64,000 bases of DNA from Bordetella ansorpii (GTDB lineage: Bacteria; Pseudomonadota; Gammaproteobacteria; Burkholderiales; Burkholderiaceae_B), in contig NZ_FKIF01000002.1 of the NCBI RefSeq assembly GCF_900078705.1, positions 62,001-126,000 of the forward strand. Direction: 5' to 3'. The stretch's first letter is position 1. Each line of letters begins with the position of its first letter. The notes under the pieces are model-generated. The model had not been told where the DNA came from and made no database searches. It saw only the letters and a program-made list of their open reading frames with translations. Below, one piece after another: positions 44,864-57,529 of the stretch. Position numbers and translations under genes: made by a program.

Positions 44864-45736
44864 ATGAGCGGCACCATCAGGATTTTTGTGGGTTGCGACC
44901 CCAATGACTGCGATCTCGAGCAGATGATGGTGCTCGACTACAGCGCGCGCAAACACAGTTCGCGCCCTGTCGAAATCACCTGGATGCGCCTGTCGCACGA
45001 CCCTGCCAGCCCCTGGTACAGCGATCCGCAGAACAAGGCGGGCTGGCGCACCGATACCTGGGCGACTCCGTTTTCCGCCTTCCGCTGGGCCGTGCCCGCC
45101 GCGTGCGGGTATCAGGGCCGGGCGCTGTACATGGACGCCGACATGCTGGTGCGCTGCGACCTGGCCGAGCTCTGGGACATGCCCATGGCCGACGGCGCCA
45201 TCATCGCGGGCCGCCGGCGCGGCGAAGGCTGGCTGTTCTGCGTATCGCTGTGGGACTGCGCACAGGCGGGCAGGCACCTGCCCACGCTGGATGCCCTGCG
45301 CACCGATCGCCATGCGCACCGCAAGATGAAGCGCCTGCTGGCCGACCATCCCGAACTTGTCCAGCCCCTGGATGCCCGCTACAACTGCATCGATGGCGAG
45401 GGCCTGCCGCTGCAGGACATCCGCATCCTGCACTACTCGGACATGGGCACGCAGTTCTCGCACCGGTACGCGCTGCCGCGCCTGCAGGCGGCGGGCCGCC
45501 GCCACTGGTTCGACGGCAAGATCGTGCCGCACGCGCGGCAAGACCTGGCCGAGCTGTTCGAGCAGTATTACCAAGAGGCTTTGGATGCCGGATTCTGCCT
45601 GGACGACTACCGCGCCAGCGAAATGTTCGGTCCGTTCTCGAAAGCCACCCAGAAGCATTACACGGGCGGCCGGCAGCAGAAACCGCGCGGCTGGCTGCGC
45701 AAACTGACCGCGCGCGTTGCCCGCCTGACGGCCTAG
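44864..45736 (+). CDS. Glycosyltransferase-like protein (GT8-type DxD)
   Basis: A 290-residue cytoplasmic protein of GT-A fold. IRIFVGCDPNDC near the start and ALYMDADMLVRCDLAELWD (the DxD metal motif at about 90-94) mark a nucleotide-sugar transferase. The rest, with YNCIDGEGLPLQDIRILHYSDMGTQ, fits family 8-like enzymes that decorate lipopolysaccharide. Acceptor and sugar are unknown. The start is strongly supported by GGAGG eight bases upstream. It stands alone, with no other envelope-sugar gene nearby. Confidence 0.82.
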   Translation: MSGTIRIFVGCDPNDCDLEQMMVLDYSARKHSSRPVEITWMRLSHDPASPWYSDPQNKAGWRTDTWATPFSAFRWAVPAACGYQGRALYMDADMLVRCDLAELWDMPMADGAIIAGRRRGEGWLFCVSLWDCAQAGRHLPTLDALRTDRHAHRKMKRLLADHPELVQPLDARYNCIDGEGLPLQDIRILHYSDMGTQFSHRYALPRLQAAGRRHWFDGKIVPHARQDLAELFEQYYQEALDAGFCLDDYRASEMFGPFSKATQKHYTGGRQQKPRGWLRKLTARVARLTA

Positions 45737-45767
45737 AGGGTCTGTCAACGCCAGAAGGGGCCTCGCC

Positions 45768-46225
45768 GTGCGGCTGTTCGACCGCCATCCGCACGGCGTC
45801 ACCCTGACGCCCGAAGGCCACCCCTTCCACCAGCGCGTACGCGAAGTGCTGGACACGCTGGACGACGCGCTGCGCGAGCCCGGCTTCCAGCGTTATGCCT
45901 TGCGGGGATCGGTGCGCATCGCGGCGTCGTACACCGTGCTGGGCTATTTCCTGCCCGACCTGCTGGCGCGCTTCCGGCGCCGCTATCGATGGAAGCCCTG
46001 CGCGGCCTGGTCGCCCACGGCTTCGGCGTGACCGTGCTGTCGGACATGGTCTACCGGCCCTGGTCGCTGGAAGGCAAGAAGATCGAAGCGACGCCGCTGG
46101 CCGATGCCGTGCCCCCGATGGAGGCGGGCATGATCTGGCATCCCCGGGCAACGCTGGCCAAGCCGGCCAATGCGTTCCGGCAGTTCATGATCCACGCGTG
46201 CGGGGATGAGACACCCGCAGGCTGA
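45768..46225 (+). pseudogene. Decayed LysR-family regulator gene
   Basis: Two fragments of a LysR gene. The frame from 45768 begins inside the DNA-binding domain's wing (RLFDRHPHGVTLTPEG) and continues through RGSVRIAASYTVLGYFLPDLLARFRRRY to about 45985. The second, in another frame from 45989, gives the C-terminal effector end (ALRGLVAHGFGVTVLSDMVYRPWSLEGKKIEATPLAD to FRQFMIH). The first 40-odd residues, including the recognition helix, and about 100 residues of the middle are missing. It is non-functional. Deletions at both places, not just a frameshift, are needed. Confidence 0.85.
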
Positions 46226-46533
46226 GCCAGCTCGCCCCCCTTCCGCGCCGATCCGAAGGCGAGGATAATACCGCTAAAGTGTGTAGGCGCTCACTTTTTC
46301 ACGTATGAATTCCGCAAAATCGCGCAAAAAACATCAAAAAATATGAACTCCAATGATCTGTGACAATTTAGGCCCCAAAACGCTAGGGCTTGTCTGAAGT
46401 TACACATAGAATTCAAGCGATCTCTTAACGCAATTCTCTTGCCTGGGCTACCTAGCACTTCCAAGAACGGCGACAAGATCTTCCGCTCTTCCACGCGCGC
46501 CGCCCGGCCGCGATCTACCCAGGTACCTCCTCC
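46226..46533. other. Intergenic region, AT-rich, no gene
   Basis: A 308-bp leader before the chemoreceptor. The stretch 46290-46345 is strikingly A-rich against the window average, with runs such as CGCAAAAAACATCAAAAAATATG. I see no clear sigma-28 promoter, no repeat and no reading frame. The AT-rich patch may be a promoter upstream element or the edge of the adjacent deletion. Confidence 0.4.
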
Positions 46534-48180
46534 ATGAAAGTCCAGATACGCACTGTACGCAGCAAATTGCTGGCGGCCTTCGGCCTCATCTTCGTCCTGA
46601 TGCTGGCGGTTTCCACGCTGTCCATCACGGCCCTGCAGCACGTGAACGACGGCTTCGCCGGCTACCTGGCCGGTATCGATGCACGCGCCAAGCTCGCGCA
46701 GCAGGTTCGCGCCAGCGTGGACGCGCGCGCCATCGCCGCGCGCAACCTCGCACTGGCGACGCAACCGGCCGATCGTACCGGGGAAAAGCGCGCGGTCGAC
46801 GAGGCCCACGCAGACGTGCGGAAGTACCTGTCCCAGTTGACGTCGCTGGCCGAGACGGCGTCGGACAGCAACACCATGACGCGCGACCTGATCGCCGCCA
46901 TCGCCCAGGTCGAAAGCCAGTACGGTCCGGTGGCCCTGCGGATCGCCGACGCGGCGATGGCCGGCCGCCGAAGCGAAGCCATCACGATGATCAACGATGA
47001 ATGCCGCCCCCTGCTGGCCCGCCTGGTCACCGCCACTGACGCCTACGCCGACTACACCGCGCAGCGCGCGCAAGCGCTGACCAACGCCCGGCACGACCAA
47101 TACGTCTCGGACCGCAATTGGGTGATCGCCATCTGCCTGGCCACGCTGGCCGTGGCCGTCGGCCTGGCCATCGGCATCACGCGCAACATCACCCGCGCGC
47201 TGGGCGCGGAGCCGGCCGACCTGGTCGGCATCACGCACCGCATGTCGCAGGGCGACCTGTCCGCCATTCGTGGCGCGGACACCGCGCCGGACGGCAGCGT
47301 CCTGGCTTCGATGGGCATCATGCAGCTTGGCCTGGTGACGCAATTGCGCTCGATTTCGCTGGCCGCCCAGGGCGTGGCAGCGGGGTCCTCCCACATTGCC
47401 GAAAGCAATCTGGACCTGTCGTCGCGAACGGAAGAGCAAGCCAGTTCGCTGGAAGAAACCGCATCCGCCATGGAAGAACTGGCCTCCTCGGTCCGCCAGA
47501 CCGCGCAGAATTCGGTCGAGGCCAGCCGCCTGGTTTCCCAAGGCAACGACATTGCCCAGCAGAATGGCCAGATGATGGAAGCCATGCGCAATCAGATGCG
47601 CCGCATCAGCGACTCGTCCGGCAAGATGGGCGAGATCATCACCACGATCGAATCCATCGCCTTCCAGACCAATATCCTGGCCCTCAACGCTGCCGTCGAG
47701 GCCGCACGGGCAGGCGAACAGGGCAAGGGTTTCGCGGTCGTGGCGGCGGAAGTTCGCACGCTGGCGCACCGCAGCGCCACGGCGGCCAAGGAAATCAAGG
47801 ATCTGATCGACGGCTCGATGCACCAGGTCCAGCAAGGCCGCAGCCTGGCCGAGCAGGTGCAGGAGACCATGCAGGAGATGGTGCGCAACGCAGGCGACAT
47901 CTCGCGGATCATCCGGGAGATCACGGAAGCGAATAGCGAACAGAGCGCAGGCATAGACCAGATCAATTCGGCCGTCGGACAGATCGACACGGCCACGCAG
48001 CAGAATGCCGCGCTGGTCGAAGAGACGGCGTCGGCTGCCATGTCGCTGCAGGAGCAGGCGCGCACGCAGGCCGATGCGCTGACCTACTTCCGCTTCGACA
48101 CCACCGATCGCCACGCCGCGCCCATAACGGAAACGGCCGGCAACCGGCCGGCCGGCACGCTGCGCCTGGCATCCGCGTAG
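46534..48180 (+). CDS. Methyl-accepting chemotaxis protein (4-helix-bundle sensor)
   Basis: A 548-residue chemoreceptor: TM1 at about 10-30, a periplasmic four-helix-bundle sensor (about 35-190), TM2 at about 195-215, HAMP, and a long signalling coiled coil. The hairpin tip that contacts CheA/CheW is complete, IESIAFQTNILALNAAVEAARAGEQGKGFAVVAAEVR. The extreme C-terminus lacks the NWETF-type CheR tether. The ligand is unknown. It is a lone receptor; no che genes lie in the window. A hairpin follows 24 bp after the stop. Confidence 0.93.
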   Translation: MKVQIRTVRSKLLAAFGLIFVLMLAVSTLSITALQHVNDGFAGYLAGIDARAKLAQQVRASVDARAIAARNLALATQPADRTGEKRAVDEAHADVRKYLSQLTSLAETASDSNTMTRDLIAAIAQVESQYGPVALRIADAAMAGRRSEAITMINDECRPLLARLVTATDAYADYTAQRAQALTNARHDQYVSDRNWVIAICLATLAVAVGLAIGITRNITRALGAEPADLVGITHRMSQGDLSAIRGADTAPDGSVLASMGIMQLGLVTQLRSISLAAQGVAAGSSHIAESNLDLSSRTEEQASSLEETASAMEELASSVRQTAQNSVEASRLVSQGNDIAQQNGQMMEAMRNQMRRISDSSGKMGEIITTIESIAFQTNILALNAAVEAARAGEQGKGFAVVAAEVRTLAHRSATAAKEIKDLIDGSMHQVQQGRSLAEQVQETMQEMVRNAGDISRIIREITEANSEQSAGIDQINSAVGQIDTATQQNAALVEETASAAMSLQEQARTQADALTYFRFDTTDRHAAPITETAGNRPAGTLRLASA

Positions 48181-48204
48181 CAACACGCGCGCCAGACCGA
48201 TTCG

Positions 48205-48230
48205 AAACGGCCCGCTTGCGCGGGCCGTTT
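48205..48230. terminator. Bidirectional hairpin terminator
   Basis: AAACGGCCCGC (48205-48215) pairs perfectly with GCGGGCCGTTT (48220-48230) around TTGC; the A and T ends flank a GC stem, so it can work for both the chemoreceptor and the convergent katG. Confidence 0.8.
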
Positions 48231-48237
48231 CACCTCG

Positions 48238-50835
<2,598 letters not shown>

Positions 50836-51825
50836 TCACGTCCGCGTCGACTCCCGCTCGACGATCTCGAACCCCACGTCGATCGTGCGTTCGGCGATCT
50901 CCTGTCCCGCGAAGCGCGCCATCAACAGTTGCGCGGCCAGTTCGCCAATGCGCGCCCCATCGACGTGGACCGTGGTGAGCGACGGCGCCAGGTGCGCCGA
51001 GAAATCCGCGCCGCCGAAGCCGCACACGGCAACGTCTTCCGGCACGCGCCATCCCTGGACCCGCGCCTCGGTCAGCACGCCTTCGGCCAGGCCGTCCGAA
51101 CTGCAGCAGATCGCCTGCAGACCGGGATGATTCCTCAGCAGTTCCGCGCAGGCGCGGCGGCCCGACGCCACGCTGCTGGGGGCGGGCACCACCGCGGTCG
51201 GCACCTCGCGCCCCATCGCCGCGCGGAAGGCGTCGGCGCGCATCACCGCGCGGCGGTCGTCGCCGATGGCCAGGCCCACGCGCGTCCAGCCCTTCCCCAG
51301 GAAATACTCGGCCACCGCGCGGCCCACCTGCCGATGCGAGAAGCCCACCACCATGTCCACGGGGTTCTCGACCGACTCCCAGGTCTCGACCACCGGAATG
51401 TCCGATTGCCGCAGCCGCTGCGCCGCGGGGGAATCGCCCAGCATGCCCGCCACCACGATGCCGTCGACACGGCGTCCCATCATCGCGTCCAGCAGCGCGG
51501 CCTCGCGGGAGCGGTCGTAGCCCGCCTGGCCCAGGATCAGCTGATAGCCCTCGCGGTCCAATGCCGCCGTCAGCGCCTGAATGGTGGGCAGGAACTGCGG
51601 CACCGACACGATGGGCATCAGCGCGGCCACGGTGCGGCTGCGGCGCGTCTTCAGGCCGCCGGCCAGCAGGTTGGGCACATAGCCCATCTGCGCGGCGACG
51701 GCCTGCACGCGGGCGGCCGTGGCCTGCGACACGCGGCCGGGATTGCCGAGGGCGCGCGAGGCAGTGATCAGCGATACGCCGGCTTCGCGCGCGACGTCGT
51801 GCAGGGTGATGGATTTGGGTTTCAT
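50836..51825 (-). CDS. LacI-family transcriptional repressor
   Basis: A 329-residue LacI/GntR-type repressor. The helix-turn-helix and hinge are SITLHDVAREAGVSLITASRALGNPGRVS and YVPNLLAGGLKTRRS, followed by a sugar-binding-protein-like effector domain from about 60. It is divergent from a mandelate-racemase-family dehydratase and a Bug protein, and two copies of a LacI-type operator lie between them. The effector is likely an aldaric acid or its breakdown product. Start at 51825 gives the canonical N-terminus; a GTG at 51870 would add a basic tail. Confidence 0.92.
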   Translation of the reverse strand: MKPKSITLHDVAREAGVSLITASRALGNPGRVSQATAARVQAVAAQMGYVPNLLAGGLKTRRSRTVAALMPIVSVPQFLPTIQALTAALDREGYQLILGQAGYDRSREAALLDAMMGRRVDGIVVAGMLGDSPAAQRLRQSDIPVVETWESVENPVDMVVGFSHRQVGRAVAEYFLGKGWTRVGLAIGDDRRAVMRADAFRAAMGREVPTAVVPAPSSVASGRRACAELLRNHPGLQAICCSSDGLAEGVLTEARVQGWRVPEDVAVCGFGGADFSAHLAPSLTTVHVDGARIGELAAQLLMARFAGQEIAERTIDVGFEIVERESTRT

Positions 51826-51876
51826 GGCGGGCGCACGGCGCGGAGCACGGGTTTTCCCCAGCTTCTCCACGCGAAA

Positions 51877-52028
51877 TGGACAACGTTATCCTTATTCTAC
51901 CGAGTCAGTTGCGCAAGCGGGCGAGCGTGCCGGATCAACCGGGCGCCTCATCTGCCGCGAACCGGAATTTTCCCTTCGATCGCAGCCGGCCGGTGTTTTT
52001 ATTTATCCATTATGGATAACGTTGTCCA
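51877..52028. promoter_or_regulatory. Two LacI-type operators flanking the divergent promoter
   Basis: TGGACAACGTTATCCT at 51877-51892 and TGGATAACGTTGTCCA at 52013-52028 share the core AACGTT with near-palindromic arms, typical for GalR/GntR-type LacI repressors. Their centres are 136 bp apart, close to 13 helical turns. A further perfect palindrome, TTATCCAT-T-ATGGATAA at 52003-52019, overlaps the second site. The last copy is 43 bp before the dehydratase ATG. Confidence 0.7.
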
Positions 52029-52070
52029 TCCATCCGGATAGGGCCGCGGAGACAACCTGGACGCACCGTC

Positions 52071-53213
52071 ATGATCTCTGATTCCCCCGCCGATCGCATC
52101 GCCTGGATGCGGATCTCCTCCTGCTACCTGCCCCTGGCCACCCCCATCAGCGACGCCAAGGTCTTCACCGGCCGCCAGAAGCCGATGACGGAAGTCGCCA
52201 TGCTGTTCGTCGAACTGCAGACCGAGAACGGCGATGAAGGCCTGGGCCTGAGCTACTCGAAGCGCGCCGGCGGCCCCGGCCAGTTCGCCCATGCCAAGGA
52301 GATCGCCCCCACGCTGATCGGCGAGGACCCCAGCGACATCGGCCGCCTGTGGACCAAGCTGTGCTGGGCCGGCGCCTCGGTCGGCCGCAGCGGCCTGTCC
52401 ACCCAGGCCATCGCCGCCTTCGACGTCGCGCTGTACGACCTGAAGGCGCGCCGCGCCAACCTGCCGCTGGCCAAACTGCTGGGCGCCTACCGCGACTCGG
52501 TGGCCTGCTACAACACCTCGGGCGGCTTCCTGCACACCCCGCTGGAGCAGTTGCTGGTCAACGCCAGCGCCTCGCGCGAACGCGGCATCGGCGGCATCAA
52601 GCTGAAGGTCGGCCACCCCGATCACCAGCATGACTTGAAGCGCGTGGAAGCCGTGCGCAAGCACCTGGGCGACGACGTGCCGCTGATGGTCGACGCCAAC
52701 CAGCAATGGAACCGTCCGGCCGCGCAGCGCATGTGCCGCACCTTCGAGCCATTCAACCTGGTCTGGATCGAAGAGCCCCTGGACGCCTACGACCACGAAG
52801 GCCACGCCGCCCTGGCCGCCAGCTTCGACACGCCCATCGCCACCGGCGAGATGCTGACCAGCGCGGCCGAGCACTTCGACCTGATCCGCCACCGCGGCGC
52901 CGATTTCATCCAGCCCGACGCCCCGCGCGTGGGCGGCATCACGCCGTTCCTGAAGATCCTGGGGCAGGCCGAGCAGGCCGGCTGCATGCTGGCGCCGCAC
53001 TTCGCCATGGAACTGCACGTGCACCTGGCCGCGGTCTACCCGACCGAGCCGTGGGTCGAGCACTTCGACTGGCTCGAACCGCTGTTCAACGAGCGCCTGG
53101 AAATCCGCGACGGCCGCATGCGGGTGCCTTCGCGGCCCGGCCTGGGCATGTCGCTGAGCGAGCAGGCCCGCCGCTGGACCCGCGAGCAGGCCGAGATCGG
53201 CAAGCGCGCGTGA
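52071..53213 (+). CDS. Enolase-superfamily sugar-acid dehydratase (talarate/galactarate dehydratase-like)
   Basis: A 380-residue mandelate-racemase-subgroup enzyme. The catalytic KxK is GIKLKVG (K177, K179); metal ligands lie in MVDANQQW, IEEPLD and TGEM; the His/Asp partner is in APHFAMELHVHL. Overall it resembles L-talarate/galactarate dehydratases, which remove water from aldarates to give keto-deoxy acids. It is divergent from a LacI-type repressor and followed by a Bug binding protein, suggesting import and use of a sugar acid. Exact substrate is inference. Confidence 0.82.
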   Translation: MISDSPADRIAWMRISSCYLPLATPISDAKVFTGRQKPMTEVAMLFVELQTENGDEGLGLSYSKRAGGPGQFAHAKEIAPTLIGEDPSDIGRLWTKLCWAGASVGRSGLSTQAIAAFDVALYDLKARRANLPLAKLLGAYRDSVACYNTSGGFLHTPLEQLLVNASASRERGIGGIKLKVGHPDHQHDLKRVEAVRKHLGDDVPLMVDANQQWNRPAAQRMCRTFEPFNLVWIEEPLDAYDHEGHAALAASFDTPIATGEMLTSAAEHFDLIRHRGADFIQPDAPRVGGITPFLKILGQAEQAGCMLAPHFAMELHVHLAAVYPTEPWVEHFDWLEPLFNERLEIRDGRMRVPSRPGLGMSLSEQARRWTREQAEIGKRA

Positions 53214-53384
53214 CCGCCTCATTGCCGGCATGAAGCCGCTTTTCCGGTACCCGCCCCCAACGCCCCGAGCGCGGATACGCCCTCGGGGCGCTGTCGCGGC
53301 CGGGCCATGAACCCGGCGGCAGCCTTGCCGCCATCCCGCAGAACCGGCGCACAGACGCCACGACGCACAAGAATGGAGAGACAG

Positions 53385-54359
53385 ATGAAACGCCTGCTGA
53401 GCACCCTCGCATTGGGCCTGGCCGCCGCCACGACGGCGCTGCCCGTCCTGGCCCAGAACGCCCCCTGGCCCACCAAGCCCGTCACCTTCCTGGTTCCCTT
53501 CCCGCCGGGCGGCTCCACCGACCTGATTTCCCGCACCGTCGGCGCCAAGCTGCAGGAGAAACTGGGCGGCACCTTCGTCACCGAGAACCGTCCGGGCGCC
53601 GGCGGCACCGTGGGCACGGCGCAGGCCAAGCGCGCCGCGCCGGACGGCTACACCATCCTGGTGTCGTCGCTGGGCCCCTTCGTCATCGGCCCGCACCTGG
53701 TCAAGGACCCCGGCTACGACGCGTTGAAGGACTTCGACTACATCACCGTCGCCGTGCAGGCGCCGAACGTACTGGTGGTCAACGCCAACTCGAAACTGAA
53801 TTCGGTGCGGGACGTCCTGGCCGCGCTCAAGGGCAAGAACGGCCTGACCTTCGCGTCGGCCGGCAACGGCACGTCGGATCACCTGACGGCCGAACTGTTC
53901 TGGCAGGAGACCGGCACCAAGGGCACGCACGTGCCGTACAAGGGCGGCGCGCCGGCCATCATCGACCTGATCGGCGGCCAGGTCGATGCCAGCTTCAGCA
54001 ACATCAACACCTGCCTGACGCACGTGCAGTCGGGCAAGCTGCGCGCCCTGGCCGTGACCAGCGCCAAGCGTTCGCCGCTGCTGCCCGACGTGCCCACGAT
54101 GGAAGAGCTGGGCTTCAAGGGCGTGACCGTGACCTCGTGGCAGGCCTTCGCCGCGCCCAAGGGCATTCCCGCGGACATCCGCGACAAGCTGCGCCACGGC
54201 ATCGTCGACAGCCTGAACGACCCGTCGGTGAAGCCGAAGCTGCTGGAACTGGGCTTCGAGATCGTGGGCAACACGCCTGCTGAATTCACCAGGTTCCAGG
54301 CGCAAGAGTTCGCGCGCTGGAAAAAGGTGATCGAAGTGGGGCAGATCACGGCGAATTGA
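53385..54359 (+). CDS. Bug-family (TctC) periplasmic binding protein
   Basis: A 324-residue Bug protein. The signal peptide MKRLLSTLALGLAAATTALPVLAQ is cut near residue 24; then WPTKPVTFLVPFPPGGSTDLISR, ENRPGAGGTVGTAQ, PDGYT and HVPYKGGAPAIIDLIGGQVD follow, all as in the family. GGAGAG seven bases before the ATG at 53385 fixes the start. It probably delivers a carboxylate such as an aldarate to a Tct permease encoded elsewhere; the tctAB pair at 42.5-44.5 kb is a candidate partner. Confidence 0.92.
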   Translation: MKRLLSTLALGLAAATTALPVLAQNAPWPTKPVTFLVPFPPGGSTDLISRTVGAKLQEKLGGTFVTENRPGAGGTVGTAQAKRAAPDGYTILVSSLGPFVIGPHLVKDPGYDALKDFDYITVAVQAPNVLVVNANSKLNSVRDVLAALKGKNGLTFASAGNGTSDHLTAELFWQETGTKGTHVPYKGGAPAIIDLIGGQVDASFSNINTCLTHVQSGKLRALAVTSAKRSPLLPDVPTMEELGFKGVTVTSWQAFAAPKGIPADIRDKLRHGIVDSLNDPSVKPKLLELGFEIVGNTPAEFTRFQAQEFARWKKVIEVGQITAN

Positions 54360-54413
54360 TGCCGAGGCGGCGCCGCGGCCGTTGCCAGCCGCGGCGGCCT
54401 GCCCCACGCATCC

Positions 54414-54620
54414 GTGCCGGTGCTGCTCGGCGCGGATGCCCGCCTGCTCGATCAGGCGTGTCCGCTTGGCCACGTCCGCGCGGATATGCCGATCGAAAGC
54501 GGCCGCGCGCTGGCGGCCGAAGGGCTGGGCATCGCCATCGTCGAAAGCCTGGGCGCCCACCACGCCAGCAGGCAAGGCTTGGTGACCCGGCAACCTGCCA
54601 GGCTGGATGATCCGGTACTG
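54414..54620 (+). pseudogene. Possible C-terminal remnant of a LysR-type gene
   Basis: The frame from 54414 has a short LysR-like tail: DMPIESGRALAAEGLGIAIVESLGAHHASRQGLVTRQP, which resembles the effector-domain end of LysR proteins (ALVAAGLGVAIV then GLVLRPF). Nothing before or after it in any frame looks like the rest of a LysR gene, and the reading frame then runs into unrelated sequence. The whole 376-bp gap from 54360 to 54735 is otherwise empty. It is most easily read as a scar, but the match is short. Confidence 0.35.
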
Positions 54621-54735
54621 GCATCAGGCCACGTTACGTTCAAGGCAGGCGATCAACGAGGGCCGCCATTTCGCTGGATGCGAACAGGCCCCCAACCAAC
54701 GTGCCGGCTTCGGGGCCGGCACGCCACCGCGCCTC

Positions 54736-55983
54736 CTACGCCTTGTCGTATGCCAGATAATCCATATGGATCCCGATATGGTCGGCGATGTACTTCGCGT
54801 CGTGCCACACGCCCCAGATGAAAGACGAGGACCGGTTCGTCAGGTTCGGCAGGCCCAGGAAATAGATGCCTTTCTCGGCCGAGATGCCGCGCTTGTGCAC
54901 CGGGTAGCCGTTGGCGTCGAACGTGTCGATGTCCATCCAGCTGAAGTCCACCTTGAAACCGGTCGCCCATACCACCGACGTGATGCCCGCCTCGGCCAGG
55001 TTCAGGCTGAGGATCGGGTTCTTCAGGCATTCGGGATCGTCCAGCAGCTTCCAGGCTTCGGGTTCCGGCGGCAGGTCCAGGCCGTTCTGCTCGATGTAGG
55101 CGTCGGCCTCGCGCAGCACCTCGAAATAGTCCTCGTCGCCCTGCGCCACGTTCCTGGCCAGGCCATCCTCGAAGGTGACGGTGCCGTTCTCATAGCCCTG
55201 GGTGATGCCGACCAGGGTGATGCCGGCATGCGCCAGGCGGCGGAAGTCGATGGTCTTGCCGCCCTCGTAGCCGCTGACGGCGAAGGCGACGTGCTCGCGC
55301 TTGGGTTTCTTTTTCACCTCGTCCCACATGCCCAGCGCGCCCAGCCACCAGCAGTAGTCGCGCTGGCGGTACGAGCGCGGCGGACGGTAGTGCTCGCCCA
55401 CCGACAGATAGACGCGCTTGCCCGCGCGGCGCAGTTCCTCGGCGATCTGCGAACCGGACGCGCCCGCGCCCACCACCAGCACCGCGCCCTCGGCCAGTTG
55501 GCCGGGGTTCTTGTACGCCGAGGAATGCAGTTGCTGCACGCTGCCCTCCGGCAGCAGCTTGGGATAGCTCGGCACCTGGAACGGACCGGTCGCCGCCACC
55601 ACGTGCTGCGCCTCGATCACGCCCGCCGACGTCGTCACCGTGAAGCCGGGCCGCTTCTCGTTGCGCCTGACGCCCGTGACCTCGACGCCGGTGCGCACCG
55701 GCGCCTCGATCATCGCGGCGTAGTCCTCGAAGTACTGGGCCATGCGTTCCTTGGGCGGAAACACCTCGGGACCCACGTCGTCGAATTTCAGGCCGGGAAA
55801 GCGGTCATGCCAGGCAGGGCCATTGGCCACCAGCGAGTCCCACCGCTCCGAGCGCCAACGTTCGGCGATGCGCTTGCGCTCCAGCACGATATGGGGAATG
55901 CCCATCCGGCCCAGGTGCTCGCTCATCGCGACGCCAGCCTGGCCTGCGCCGATCACCAGCGTATTGGTTTTTTCAACTGACAT
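54736..55983 (-). CDS. Flavin-containing monooxygenase-like NAD(P)-binding oxidoreductase
   Basis: A 415-residue class B flavin monooxygenase-like protein. The FAD motif is LVIGAGQAGVAMSEHL near residue 9, the NADPH motif is VLVVGAGASGSQIAEELR near residue 167, and WATGFKVDFSWM is the C-terminal ATG-like motif. The N-hydroxylase/FMO fingerprint FxGxxxHxxx(Y/F) is only partly met (TGPFQVPSYPKL), so it is closer to the CzcO/YUC-like group. Substrate unknown. It is monocistronic and divergent from the second ABC cluster. Confidence 0.85.
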   Translation of the reverse strand: MSVEKTNTLVIGAGQAGVAMSEHLGRMGIPHIVLERKRIAERWRSERWDSLVANGPAWHDRFPGLKFDDVGPEVFPPKERMAQYFEDYAAMIEAPVRTGVEVTGVRRNEKRPGFTVTTSAGVIEAQHVVAATGPFQVPSYPKLLPEGSVQQLHSSAYKNPGQLAEGAVLVVGAGASGSQIAEELRRAGKRVYLSVGEHYRPPRSYRQRDYCWWLGALGMWDEVKKKPKREHVAFAVSGYEGGKTIDFRRLAHAGITLVGITQGYENGTVTFEDGLARNVAQGDEDYFEVLREADAYIEQNGLDLPPEPEAWKLLDDPECLKNPILSLNLAEAGITSVVWATGFKVDFSWMDIDTFDANGYPVHKRGISAEKGIYFLGLPNLTNRSSSFIWGVWHDAKYIADHIGIHMDYLAYDKA

Positions 55984-56306
55984 GTAAGAGTCCTAAGAAG
56001 AATCGAGACGTGATCTGTGTGGCGTCCGGCGCGAGGGCGCCGGTGGCGTTCCAGGAAGTCGTCCGAGGGCGCGGACGTGCGCGCCGCTCAGGGATGCGGC
56101 GCAGTGTGAGCCGGATTCTTCAAGTTGATAACTTCGATTTTTGGACGCACGGCTTAGGAAAAAGCAAATGACTCGCCGATGCGTATGGCCGGGCGCGCCC
56201 TTTCGTTTTTTCCGATGGACCGCATCAATATCCACAAAGCGCCAGCGCGGGACGCTTGCCGTACGCTGCCAAGCATCCCCAGTTCCCAGCTCCGTTGCCA
56301 GCCGCC
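55984..56306. other. Intergenic region between monooxygenase and ABC ATPase
   Basis: A 323-bp gap with two divergent promoters. A small perfect palindrome, AAGTT-GAT-AACTT, is at 56122-56134. The stretch 56110-56170 is the most AT-rich. No gene is convincing; an in-frame ATG at 56256 would extend the ATPase by 17 residues. Confidence 0.4.
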
Positions 56307-57428
<1,122 letters not shown>

Positions 57429-57529
57429 TCCCGGCATGCATCCGGCGCGCCAGGCCGTACCGGAGCCCCTGCCCAGGGCCGCGCCCGTGCGCGGCCGTTT
57501 CCATTGACCCCCGGCCTTTCCCGACGTCC

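Noticed and set aside
46226-46533. A flagellar sigma-28 promoter before the chemoreceptor
   Set aside because: TAAAGTGT at about 46275 is similar to the -35 element but no GCCGATAA-like -10 follows at the right distance.
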